Positions 44,650-53,500 of a stretch of DNA of 64,000 nucleotides are shown here, in pieces. Below the pieces are notes generated by a model. It made no database searches and was not told the DNA's origin. It saw only the letters and a list, made by a program, of their open reading frames with translations. The stretch covers positions 55,040 to 119,039 of the forward strand of contig JBILGT010000001.1 in NCBI GenBank assembly GCA_044350895.1, written 5' to 3'. Positions within the stretch are counted from its first letter, which is position 1, and the number at the start of each line of letters is the position of its first letter. A program made the position numbers and the translations under genes. Source of the stretch: OMIS01 sp044350895. Lineage in GTDB: Bacteria > Patescibacteriota > Microgenomatia > UBA1400 > PJMF01.

Positions 44650-45258
44650 ATGCAAGCACCTGCCGCGCGCCCACGACCTGGTGGTGGATTCAACCCCGGA
44701 ATGGGTCAATTTAATGATCATCTTGATGAACAAGCCATGCAGCAAGCGATGAAGCAGAAGGCTTTAGGTCAACAGGCTGGGTCCCAAACAGGACCAATTC
44801 AAAATTCCTCACAGCAGTCCAATACGCAACAGCCACCACCTGAGGCTGGCAGCGCATCAATGTTTGATACGATTGTTTCAAAACCAGTGCAGGATTTGGC
44901 AAAGACAATCCTTGGAGCACTGCATCTTGATAAACTACTGGGGTTGGGTGGGAACACAAGTACCCCAGAAGAAAAAGCCAAAAAAGATGCAATGATGCGT
45001 CGTTACAATCAGTTGACAGAAGAGCAGCAAGCTGTGGCACGACAAAAGTATCAGGAACGCATGCAGCGTGAAAAAATGTTGCAGCAAGAAGCGGAACAGC
45101 GTAAGCAAATGGAAGAGAAGAAGAAGGAAGCGTCAATTCAGATGCCAAGCTCTCCACAAAAAGGTGCTCCAGATCCTCATGGATCCAAAAAGAGTAATGC
45201 CATTCAAAAATTGCAACAAGATAGAAAAACACTGGGTGGACCGCAAAGTGCTGGGTAG
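44650..45258 (+). CDS. unknown Gln-rich coiled-coil protein
   Basis: A 202-residue protein with a Gly/Pro/Gln-rich N-terminus (RPGGGFNPGMGQFNDHL), a central PVQDLAKTILGALHLDKLLGL helix and a Gln/Glu/Lys-rich coiled coil (about residues 130-165). It forms a pair with the preceding coiled-coil gene (3-nt gap), and the coiled coils could let the two proteins bind each other. No known domain was recognised. Confidence 0.6.
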   Translation: MQAPAARPRPGGGFNPGMGQFNDHLDEQAMQQAMKQKALGQQAGSQTGPIQNSSQQSNTQQPPPEAGSASMFDTIVSKPVQDLAKTILGALHLDKLLGLGGNTSTPEEKAKKDAMMRRYNQLTEEQQAVARQKYQERMQREKMLQQEAEQRKQMEEKKKEASIQMPSSPQKGAPDPHGSKKSNAIQKLQQDRKTLGGPQSAG

Positions 45259-45283
45259 TTGAAAAGTTGTATAATGAGCACAT

Positions 45284-45688
45284 ATGTCAGCAGCAACATC
45301 TGGTGCTGTCGCAGCTGCGGCAGCATACAAACAAATGATCGATGAAGAGGAGGAGATTATGACTAAATATTCACCTGAAGAACTCGAAAAGTGGGAATTT
45401 AAGATTTTACGTAGTAATTTTGGTAGTTTTGGGAATCTGCAAACGTTACAACAAGTGTTAGAAGAAGAGAAGCAAGCTGGCTGGGAACTGGTAGAAAAAT
45501 TTGATAACACACGCCTTCGTTTCAAACGAAGAATTGAAGAGCGATCCCACGATAGTAGTAGAACAATCGACCCATATCGCAGTACTCATGGTGCAGGTTC
45601 TGCGACATTTGTTTTTTGGATTATTTTTGGACTGTTATTTTTTATTATATTCATGGCTGCAATTGGTGGTCTCATATCCGCACTCTAG
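45284..45688 (+). CDS. small tail-anchored protein with a DUF4177-like domain
   Basis: A 134-residue protein with a soluble beta/alpha region (YSPEELEKWEFKILRSNFGS, then EEEKQAGWELVEKFDNTRLRFKR) that resembles the DUF4177 family of small domains. A C-terminal membrane segment (residues about 108-132, ATFVFWIIFGLLFFIIFMAA) anchors it. TATAAT lies 8 nt before the ATG. Function unknown. Confidence 0.65.
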   Translation: MSAATSGAVAAAAAYKQMIDEEEEIMTKYSPEELEKWEFKILRSNFGSFGNLQTLQQVLEEEKQAGWELVEKFDNTRLRFKRRIEERSHDSSRTIDPYRSTHGAGSATFVFWIIFGLLFFIIFMAAIGGLISAL

Positions 45689-45722
45689 CGTAGTACTAGT
45701 AGTAGTAGTTTAAGGAGGACAT

Positions 45723-46436
45723 ATGAAAAATTGGATGATGATTGTGGTAATCGCCGCAGTATTTTCGATGGTAGTTTTCCCAAATGTTGATTGGGGTACA
45801 CTTAGTGTTCGTCCCGCACAGACCATCACTGTGAGTGGCATCGCTCAAATGGATAAAACAAATGAAGTAGCTCAATTTTATGCTGGTGTGACAGCCACAA
45901 ATACCGATAAACAAGCCGCCATTACTGAAGTAAATACAAAAATGGATGAAGTGGTGACAAAACTTAAAGAATTTGGAATTGCTGCTGCTGATATCCAGAC
46001 CCAAAGTTTGAGTGTCTATCAAGATCAGGAACAAATTACTGAAGGTGGACGACAGCGTTACTCTCCAGGACAGTGGCGTGCTAATAACTCCGTGCAGATC
46101 AAGCTCCGTGACGGCAGCAAAAGTTCTGACTTAATGTCACTACTGGGTGGGAGTGGTTTGACAGATATTTCTGGTCCAAACTTCATGCTTGATACCCAAG
46201 ACAGCCAAGCTATTCAAGATGAACTCTTGGAAAAAGCAGTGGCAAATGCTCAAATTAAAGCTGAAAAAGTAGCTAAAGCTAACGGTAGAAAAGTTACAAA
46301 AATTCTGAATATCACTGAGGGAAGTACCCCAGCTTTTGGTGGTCCTATGATGGATCGCGCGATGAGTGCAGCTCCAATTGAGCCTGGTACATCAACTGTG
46401 CAAGCTAACGCAACAGTTACTTTTGAAATGCGCTAG
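45723..46436 (+). CDS. SIMPL domain (DUF541) exported protein
   Basis: A 237-residue protein with an N-terminal membrane anchor or signal segment (MMIVVIAAVFSMVVFP) and a SIMPL domain (ITVSGIAQMDKTNEVAQFYAGV, ANAQIKAEKVAKANGRKVTKI). The domain is shared with BP26 and mouse SIMPL and often forms rings; its role is not well known. A strong Shine-Dalgarno site (AAGGAGG) lies 5 nt before the ATG. Just upstream is a short run of TAG triplets. Confidence 0.85.
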   Translation: MKNWMMIVVIAAVFSMVVFPNVDWGTLSVRPAQTITVSGIAQMDKTNEVAQFYAGVTATNTDKQAAITEVNTKMDEVVTKLKEFGIAAADIQTQSLSVYQDQEQITEGGRQRYSPGQWRANNSVQIKLRDGSKSSDLMSLLGGSGLTDISGPNFMLDTQDSQAIQDELLEKAVANAQIKAEKVAKANGRKVTKILNITEGSTPAFGGPMMDRAMSAAPIEPGTSTVQANATVTFEMR

Positions 46437-46452
46437 TTTATAGAGTGGTGCA

Positions 46453-46790
46453 TTAAGGAGAAGTCAGGGAATCGATCATGTCAGCAGGTAAGGTAACTTG
46501 ATTCATTGCATTGCTGCCAAGATACTCTATGCCATTTGGTCTTCAATCGGCATAACAACTTTGCTAAAGAAGAAGTACTGTTCACCAGTAAGTTCATTTT
46601 CTACCCAAAATACTTTTTTGGGGTCACGAGTGAAAACGGCTTCAGGTGGGAGAAATACGACTTTATTATTCCCACCAACATCGATGGTATGTATTGGTAT
46701 AGCAAGGGAATCACACAAATGCTATGTATCTGATCAAATCAAGTTGCATCCGATAAAATATTGCTCTGTCACCTGGAGCAAGTTGGGTTT
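46453..46790 (-). pseudogene. decayed minus-strand gene remnant, possibly an efflux adaptor C-terminus
   Basis: This 409-nt spacer holds coding-like sequence in three minus-strand frames: APGDRAIFYRMQLDLIRYIA, then DSLAIPIHTIDVGG with NKVVFLPPEAVFTRDPKK, then NGIEYLGSNAMNQ with TLPADMIDSLTSP to a stop. The VxxPPEAVFTRDxxKVFxV pattern resembles the C-terminal part of HlyD/RND periplasmic adaptor proteins. The frame changes indicate at least two frameshifts, and the 5' part is gone. The family assignment is tentative. Confidence 0.5.
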
Positions 46791-46833
46791 GCGGTTACGC
46801 TTCTTTGCTAGCTAAAGACATAGATTCCTTTGC

Positions 46834-46839
46834 TACAAT
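46834..46839 (+). promoter_or_regulatory. -10 box of cysS
   Basis: TACAAT ends 6 nt before the cysS ATG, the leaderless arrangement seen at many starts in this window. Confidence 0.5.
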
Positions 46840-46845
46840 ACTTGC

Positions 46846-48348
46846 ATGCGATTATACAATACCCTCACTCGACATCTAGAAACTGTTGAGCCTCTCACAT
46901 CTGGCTCATTGGGTTTGTATGCTTGTGGACTAACTGTCTATGACTACACACACTTGGGACATTTGCGAAAATACACCATGGATGATGTGTTGATTCGTAC
47001 CCTGCGTCGTGCAGGATTCAAGGTCAAGTTTGTGCAGAATGTGACTGACGTAGGGCATTTATCTTCTGATGGTGATACTGGAGAAGATAAACTGGAAAAA
47101 GGTGCCAAGAAATACAACAAAACTGTATGGGATATTGCCCATGAGTTTGAAGACTATTTTTGGCGCAGTATGGATCTGATGGGTAATGTCCGACCAGATG
47201 TCAGTTGCCGAGCTACAGAGCATATCGAAGCTCAGCTCGAAATGGTCAAAACTTTGGAGAAAAAAGGCTTTGCGTATGTAATTCCTGATGATGGTGTATA
47301 CTTTGATACCTCAAAAATTGCTGACTATGGCAAGCTGGCTGGTTTTGATCCTGAAAGTTTGCAAGAAGGCGCTCGTGTAGAAATGGTAGTGGGCAAGCGC
47401 AATAAAACAGATTTTGCTTTGTGGAAGTTTGAGCGCGCTGGAGAAAATAGAGCAATGGTTTGGCCAAGTCCTTGGGCTGAGCGAAGTTTCCCTGGCTGGC
47501 ATATTGAGTGCAGCGCAATGGCGCTCCAACACCTCACAGATGTCAAACAAGCAGACGGCAGGTTTAATTGGGAAAAAGCAGAGCCAATTACCATTCACAC
47601 AGGGGGAATTGATCACATTCCCGTCCATCACACCAACGAAATTGCACAAGCAGAAGCAGCCACGGGCAAACAGCCATTTGTGCAGTATTGGGTGCATCAT
47701 AACTTCTTGCGTGTGGATGGCGAGAAGATGAGTAAATCACTGGGTAATTACTACACTATTGATGATATTTTGAATCGAGGTATCAGTCCAAAAGCACTGC
47801 GCTTGTTATTTTTGACTACTCACTACCGTAGCGAGATGAACTTCTTGTGGGATACACTAGAAGGTATGGAAAAAACACATCAACGCTTACTTGAAATGGT
47901 CGTCCAGTTTAGAAAAGAAGATGACAGGACAGTTTTGAGTGAAGAGAAGCTGGCCAAAATTGATGAATATCGAAAACGGTTTTTTGCAGCAGTCGAGAAT
48001 GACCTCAATACTGCTGAAGGTGTTGCACTCATGTGGGAAGTAGCGAAGTCAAACATACCTGGACCAGACAAATATGATTTGCTCATTGAATTTGATGAAG
48101 TGCTGGGCCTTGGGCTGAAGACAGCAGAGCAGCAACTTGCAGATTTGAAAGCAACTCAAGCAGAGAGTATTTTTTCTGAAACTGATGAGCGACTACCAGC
48201 GGAAGTTCGGCAACTTTTGACAGAGCGAGCCACTGCTCGTAGCAACAAAGATTTCCAAAAATCAGACGAATTACGGCAAAAAATTGCTGAACTCGGCTTC
48301 AGTGTTGAAGACGCAAAAACTGGTGAACAGACAATTCAGAAAAAGTAA
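46846..48348 (+). CDS. cysS: cysteinyl-tRNA synthetase
   Basis: Attaches cysteine to tRNA(Cys). The 500-residue class I synthetase has the HIGH-type motif THLGHLRKYTMDD, zinc-binding residues including the FPGWHIECSAM region, the GGIDHIPVHHTNEIAQ segment and KMSKSLGN. A C-terminal helical domain (DALIA-like) follows from about residue 350. The start at 46846 gives the family's usual N-terminus (MRLYNTLTRHLE). Decayed minus-strand remnants lie on both sides of the gene. Confidence 0.95.
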   Translation: MRLYNTLTRHLETVEPLTSGSLGLYACGLTVYDYTHLGHLRKYTMDDVLIRTLRRAGFKVKFVQNVTDVGHLSSDGDTGEDKLEKGAKKYNKTVWDIAHEFEDYFWRSMDLMGNVRPDVSCRATEHIEAQLEMVKTLEKKGFAYVIPDDGVYFDTSKIADYGKLAGFDPESLQEGARVEMVVGKRNKTDFALWKFERAGENRAMVWPSPWAERSFPGWHIECSAMALQHLTDVKQADGRFNWEKAEPITIHTGGIDHIPVHHTNEIAQAEAATGKQPFVQYWVHHNFLRVDGEKMSKSLGNYYTIDDILNRGISPKALRLLFLTTHYRSEMNFLWDTLEGMEKTHQRLLEMVVQFRKEDDRTVLSEEKLAKIDEYRKRFFAAVENDLNTAEGVALMWEVAKSNIPGPDKYDLLIEFDEVLGLGLKTAEQQLADLKATQAESIFSETDERLPAEVRQLLTERATARSNKDFQKSDELRQKIAELGFSVEDAKTGEQTIQKK

Positions 48349-48600
48349 CTACTTACTTTGTAAATCTGGCTCGTGCTTTCCACACTGATAATGGTATTTC
48401 CTTCCCACAATACATTTGTTACATTTGCACCGAGTTCTGTCCCAATATCATGGCCACCAAACATAATGTTATTTCTTGTCTTGTGAGCGGTTGCAGTCCG
48501 GCCCATTGAAAATTTTTAAATGCGGTGCCGTCTTCATAAGATTCAATGAAAGAATTTTCAATGAGTAAAACCGAAATTTTTGCATAGTAAATATTTTGAG
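48336..48600 (-). pseudogene. decayed minus-strand gene remnant
   Basis: The 361-nt spacer between cysS and the PspC gene contains protein-like minus-strand stretches in two frames: IYYAKISVLLIENSFIESYE, with GTAFKNFQWAGLQPLTRQEI, then FGGHDIGTELGANVTN, with VLWEGNTIISVE, to a stop that overlaps the end of cysS. The frame change and lack of a start suggest a degraded gene. I cannot name the family. It may be the upstream part of the other remnant on the far side of cysS. Confidence 0.4.
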
Positions 48601-48697
48601 CTTAGCTGATAACTGTGCTACCAATTATTGCCTCATTTAGCGGTATCCGCCAGTAGGGTGTAGTATCGGCAACAGTTTCATCTCGGCATGGATGGTG

Positions 48698-48703
48698 TAA
48701 AAT
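48698..48703 (+). promoter_or_regulatory. -10 box of the PspC gene
   Basis: TAAAAT ends 6 nt before the ATG of the PspC gene. Confidence 0.45.
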
Positions 48704-48709
48704 ACTGGT

Positions 48710-48925
48710 ATGCCTGAAAAAACAAAAACACAATCATCTTCAAAAAAACTACAAATTCCAAAAGAAGGTAAAAAACTCGCTGGAGTCTGTGCCGCTTGGG
48801 CCAACTTCCTCGGGATTGATGTCACACTTGTGCGCATTGTCTGGGTTCTTTTACTCGTGCCAGGTGGCTTGCCTGGTCTTATCCCATATCTTATCTGTTG
48901 GGTTTTGATTCCTGAAGAAAAATAA
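48710..48925 (+). CDS. PspC-domain membrane protein
   Basis: A 71-residue protein with a PspC domain: GKKLAGVCAAWANFLGIDVT, then LVRIVWVLLL, a GGLPGLIPYL turn and ICWVLIPEE at the end. There are two membrane helices. PspC proteins sense or respond to membrane stress, and short versions like this are common outside Proteobacteria. The N-terminus is Lys/Ser-rich and cytoplasmic. Confidence 0.88.
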   Translation: MPEKTKTQSSSKKLQIPKEGKKLAGVCAAWANFLGIDVTLVRIVWVLLLVPGGLPGLIPYLICWVLIPEEK

Positions 48926-49011
48926 ACCAAGCGCATATTTGCATATTTGATGTGCATAAAAGACTGTTGCATAGTGACAAATTTGTTACAGTATGTATAT
49001 GATTGAGTACT

Positions 49012-50478
49012 ATGGCTCTGCATACTGAAGGTACAGTTGGAAACTCCCATCCAGCTGATGTTCCCTTTGTTTTTGATGAAAATATGGATGACCAACTGCA
49101 TGAAGAATGTGGTGTCTTTGGAATTGTAACGCCCCAAACAGAAGTAGCCGCCACAATTTTATTTGCGTTGTATGGGTTACAACACCGTGGCCAAGATGCT
49201 GCAGGCATTTTCACAAGTGATGGAACTACTTTTACTGGACATAAGAAACGTGGGCTCTTGGCGCAAGTATTTAACGAACATAATTTAGCAGACTTACAGG
49301 GGCATCTGGGTATTGGTCACACTCGCTATACGACTTCGAGTGGTAATAAACCACGCTTTGTGCAGCCCATTCACAAAGGTGAACTGGCGTTTGCATTCAA
49401 TGGCAATCTTTCGAATATTGCGCCCCTCATTAAATTTCTCAAAGAAAAAGAGCTCTTTAAAAGAGGTATGAATGACACCTTAATGATGTCAGCTTTGTTG
49501 TGGCATTTTTTGCAAGAAACGGGCGACGCGACTGCTGCGCTCGAAAAGTGCTGGCCATTTTGGATTGGCGCATACTCAGCTGTAGTCTTACTGCAAGACA
49601 CAGTTATAGGCGTGCGTGGCCCAGAAGGAATTCGACCACTAGTACTAGGGCAGATGGCTGGTGGTTTCGCGATGGCGTCTGAAAGTGCCGCATTTAACTC
49701 TGTTGGAACACTACTTGGTGATGTCCAACCCGGTCACGTGGTAACACTCCATACAGGAGGATATAAAGATCAACAAATTGCTGAAACAGGTCTGAAGTCT
49801 GATGTATTTGAGATTATTTATTTTGCTCGGCCAGATAGTATCATCATGGGGAGAAGCGTGTATCAAATGCGCTTGGCAATGGGCAGAGAACTCGCACTGG
49901 AACATCCCATTGCAGCAGATATTGTCGTCCCAGTTCCCAACACCGCGATTCCGTTCGCGGAGGGTTACGCTGAGGTATTGGGTTTGAAAATGTCCTCACA
50001 GATTCTGGTGCGCAACAATTATATTGCGCGCACCTTTATTCAACCTACGCAAGAACAGAGAAATTTGTCAGTTAAGTATAAATTTAATGTGATGCCCAAT
50101 GAAGTTAAAGGAAAGCGGATTGTGTTGATCGATGATTCAATTGTTCGTGGCTCAACTCTTGCACCACTTGTCGAAATGCTGCTCCGTGCTGGAGCAGCAG
50201 AAGTACATGTGATGAGCGCTGCACCACCCATCCGCTATCCCAATTTTTATGGCATCGCGACACCTCATCAAAAGGACTTAATTGCTGCCTGGAGTTCACC
50301 CGAAGAAATTGCACGTAAATATGGTGCTACTAGTGTCAGCTTTTTGTCATATCGAGGCATGTTACATGCCATTGGTATCCCAGAATCTCAGCTTGATACT
50401 TCCTGTTTGACTGGAGTCTACCCAGTTGATATTGGTAAAAATAAGCGCCATATCAAAAGACTTTCCCCAACTGTTTGA
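49012..50478 (+). CDS. purF: amidophosphoribosyltransferase
   Basis: First enzyme of de novo purine synthesis, joins glutamine nitrogen to PRPP. The nucleophile Cys follows a propeptide of about 30 residues in HEECGVFGI, a normal processing site. The glutaminase domain shows LYGLQHRGQDAAGIF and GHTRYTTSS; the phosphoribosyltransferase domain has VVPVPNTAIPFAEGYAE and the PRPP loop VLIDDSIVRGST. The ATG at 49012 is chosen; TATGAT lies 8 nt upstream. No other pur gene lies in the window, so its partners are elsewhere or missing. Confidence 0.94.
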   Translation: MALHTEGTVGNSHPADVPFVFDENMDDQLHEECGVFGIVTPQTEVAATILFALYGLQHRGQDAAGIFTSDGTTFTGHKKRGLLAQVFNEHNLADLQGHLGIGHTRYTTSSGNKPRFVQPIHKGELAFAFNGNLSNIAPLIKFLKEKELFKRGMNDTLMMSALLWHFLQETGDATAALEKCWPFWIGAYSAVVLLQDTVIGVRGPEGIRPLVLGQMAGGFAMASESAAFNSVGTLLGDVQPGHVVTLHTGGYKDQQIAETGLKSDVFEIIYFARPDSIIMGRSVYQMRLAMGRELALEHPIAADIVVPVPNTAIPFAEGYAEVLGLKMSSQILVRNNYIARTFIQPTQEQRNLSVKYKFNVMPNEVKGKRIVLIDDSIVRGSTLAPLVEMLLRAGAAEVHVMSAAPPIRYPNFYGIATPHQKDLIAAWSSPEEIARKYGATSVSFLSYRGMLHAIGIPESQLDTSCLTGVYPVDIGKNKRHIKRLSPTV

Positions 50479-50531
50479 TACAGTAAGTGGTTGTGTAAGA
50501 GTCCTAAATTTTTTGTATAGTAGATGTACAC

Positions 50532-53500
50532 GTGTCAATAAAAATCTTACGCAAGCTTAGTGTTCACACTCTCATACTTCCATTTTTTTTTCTAGCATCG
50601 CTGTTTGTTGTATCTTCATTGCTTGTTGTGGCGCAATCACAGCGAGAAGTCCCACAGTTGAGATTGGAAGCCAACAAGGAGGGCAGTGGTGGCGTAGTTA
50701 CATTGTCCTCTAAGTCTGATCCCGTGATTGAGCTGAGTTCTTGGAACATGTCAGGAACAGCCGACATGGTTCTGTACAAGGCCGACCGGAATTTCTTGCT
50801 GAACTATTTACGCCATAACAATGAAGGCAAGCAGATTGTCCCAACAGTAGATACGAGTACTCTGCAAGAAGTAGCGCGATTTAGTGAAAACATTAACAAT
50901 TCTGGGACTCGTGTTTCGCTGCCGCTTGATCCATCAGGTGTCTGGTATCTCAAAATTCAATCGGGAAATGCCTCAAATGATGCGGTAATTGTCCGTTCAA
51001 GTTTTGGTGGTGTTGTTAAATCAATGGGTGATGCCTATGTTGTGTGGAGTCAGGACTTCAATACCTGGAGAAGTTTGAGCCAAGTTTCTGTTAAAACATA
51101 TGATCTCACAGAAAATGCAACGGAAATTGCAAATGGTGTGACTGGTGAAAATGGAGCTGTGCAACTGCCATTTTCTACCAAAGCTGATATCGCATTGCTT
51201 GAAAAAGATGGTCAAATTGCACTGTTGCCAGTCAACTTGAAATATTTCAATACAGGCTATTCATATGTCAGATTTTCAGAAATTGGTGATGAATTTAAAT
51301 ACTATTTGTTTACTGATAGGCCACTCTACAAACCAGGTGATACTGTCTACTACAAAGGCATAGTGCGCCAAGATGATGACGCTCGCTATAGTGTTCCAAT
51401 GGGGACTGCTCGTGTGTTGTTTTACCGAGGTTGGGATCAAAAAGACGTAGTATTTGAAAAGCTGTTGGCCATTTCTGCTGACGGCTCAATTTCTGGTGAA
51501 TACAAAATGCCAGAAAACATGGGCACTGGTGACTATACGATGGCAATTCAAGTAGTCGCAGATGCAGATGCTGGTGGTGGTTGGCGAGAAGATGGGCGAG
51601 TAACACTGCAGGTTGAAGAATATCGTAAACCAGAATATTTCTTGGAACTTGAAGCACAACAAGAAGCCTATGTGGGTGAGCCAATGGCGGTGACGGTGCG
51701 CGGTTCATATTTTTCAGGGCAGCCACTGACTAGTGGCCAAGTTAAGTACACCATTACAAGTCGTGACGCCTATCAACCTTCAACACAAGCTGACACAAAA
51801 TGGTTAATTGACGATGATTATAGATATGGATACTGGTGGTCTGACACCGTTACTGAAGGCACCGTGAACCTTGATACAACAGGAACAGCGCAGATTGAGT
51901 TACCAGTTTCCATTGCTGATTCAACAGGAAAACTACGTGTATTTGCAGTTGAAACTGAGTACATGGACCAAACGGGCAATCCAGTTCAAGCTCGCAAGAA
52001 CATTCTTGTTCACCCAGGTAGATGGGCCATCTACCGCAGTGACGAAGGTTGGTATGCAGGAGTGGTAAACAAAGAGTACTCCATACCAATGATTGTTATG
52101 CCGCTGAATACTGAGACACAAGTGAGTGATATTGCTCTGACTGCCATGATTAAGCGTGAAAGTTGGGTTAAAAAAGGAACTGGATCAGCAACAACCTATG
52201 AGCGCGAAGAAGAGAACTTGCCAGAGCGCACGATAGTAACTGATCGCAAAGGTACTGCGAAGCTTTCTTTCACCCCAAATAAAGAGGGTTACTACACCAT
52301 TACTGTTACTAGTGTTGATAAAGAAGGAAGAAAAGTCTCCAATGAATTTGGTGCATGGATTAGTAATGAGTCAGGCTACTGGAGTTATGGTAGTTACTCT
52401 CCAGGGTTGACTGTAAATGGAGATAAAGAAGTATATAAACCTGGTGATACAGGCAAACTCACTATTTTTTCAGAAGTGCCAAACCGCGATGTTTTCATGG
52501 TGTTCCAACGAGCCCGCGTCGATCGGTTCCAAGTGGTGCGAATTGATGGCAACTCAAAAACCGTCAGCATCCCAATTACAGACGCCGATATGCCCAACAC
52601 ATTCGCACGCGTTTACAGTTTTAGTGATAATGACTTAGATACCTCAAGAGTTGAACTAGAAGTTTCAGCAGAGAAGAAGCGAATTTCAGTCAATTTGACA
52701 CCAGACCGAACCTACTATGGTCCTGGTGATACTGTTAATTTGACTGTCAAAACCACAGACACGCAAGGTCAAGCCGTACCAGCGGAGGTAGCAGTCTGGA
52801 CAGTAGATAAGGCATTGTTTGAATTAAGCACAGATACCCGCAAAAACATCTTTGAAGCGTTCTGGACAACTCGCTATGAATCTGCAACTGAAGGTCATTC
52901 ACTGGAACATATTAATTTCTACGCTGCTGAGCGCGGCGGTGGTTGCTTTGTAGCAGGGACACAAATTCTGATGGGTGATGGCAGTCTGCAGAATATTGAA
53001 AAAGTGAAAGTAGGCGATACTGTTACAACCAGAAAAAGTGAGACTGATACGACACTCGTTACTGCAAAAGTCACTGGCACGCATCAAACTGAAGAAGATG
53101 GCTATTTGATTATTAATCGCAATTTGAAAGTGACACCCAATCATATTTTGTGGGTAAACAATACCTGGAAAATGGCTTCAGAAATTCAAGTTGACGATAG
53201 TATGGTGGCTGAAAATGGTGAAACAATTGTTGTTGATTCTGTCGAGTGGTTTGCACAAAAAGTGCAGGTCTACAACCTCACTGTAGAAGGCTATCACACA
53301 TACTTTGCCAACGGGTATTGGGTGCACAATCAAAAGGGTGATCTCAGAACTGTACTTAAAGATGCCGCATACTGGAATCCAACGGTGAGAACAGATGCCA
53401 GTGGCACTGCCAAAGTTACATTCAAACTTCCTGACAACCTGACAACTTGGGTGATCAGCGGTGTTGCTTCTACAACAGCTACGGCAGTAGGTGAAGCGAA

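Noticed and set aside
45690..45712. Run of TAG triplets as a microsatellite
   Set aside because: Only about four units and not repeated elsewhere; too short to mean much.
46498..46815. Plus-strand open frame in the spacer before cysS
   Set aside because: Its product is not protein-like; the minus-strand remnant explains the sequence better.
52944..53330. True splicing intein
   Set aside because: The residue after the terminal Asn is Gln instead of Cys, Ser or Thr, and no homing endonuclease is present, so ordinary protein splicing is unlikely.
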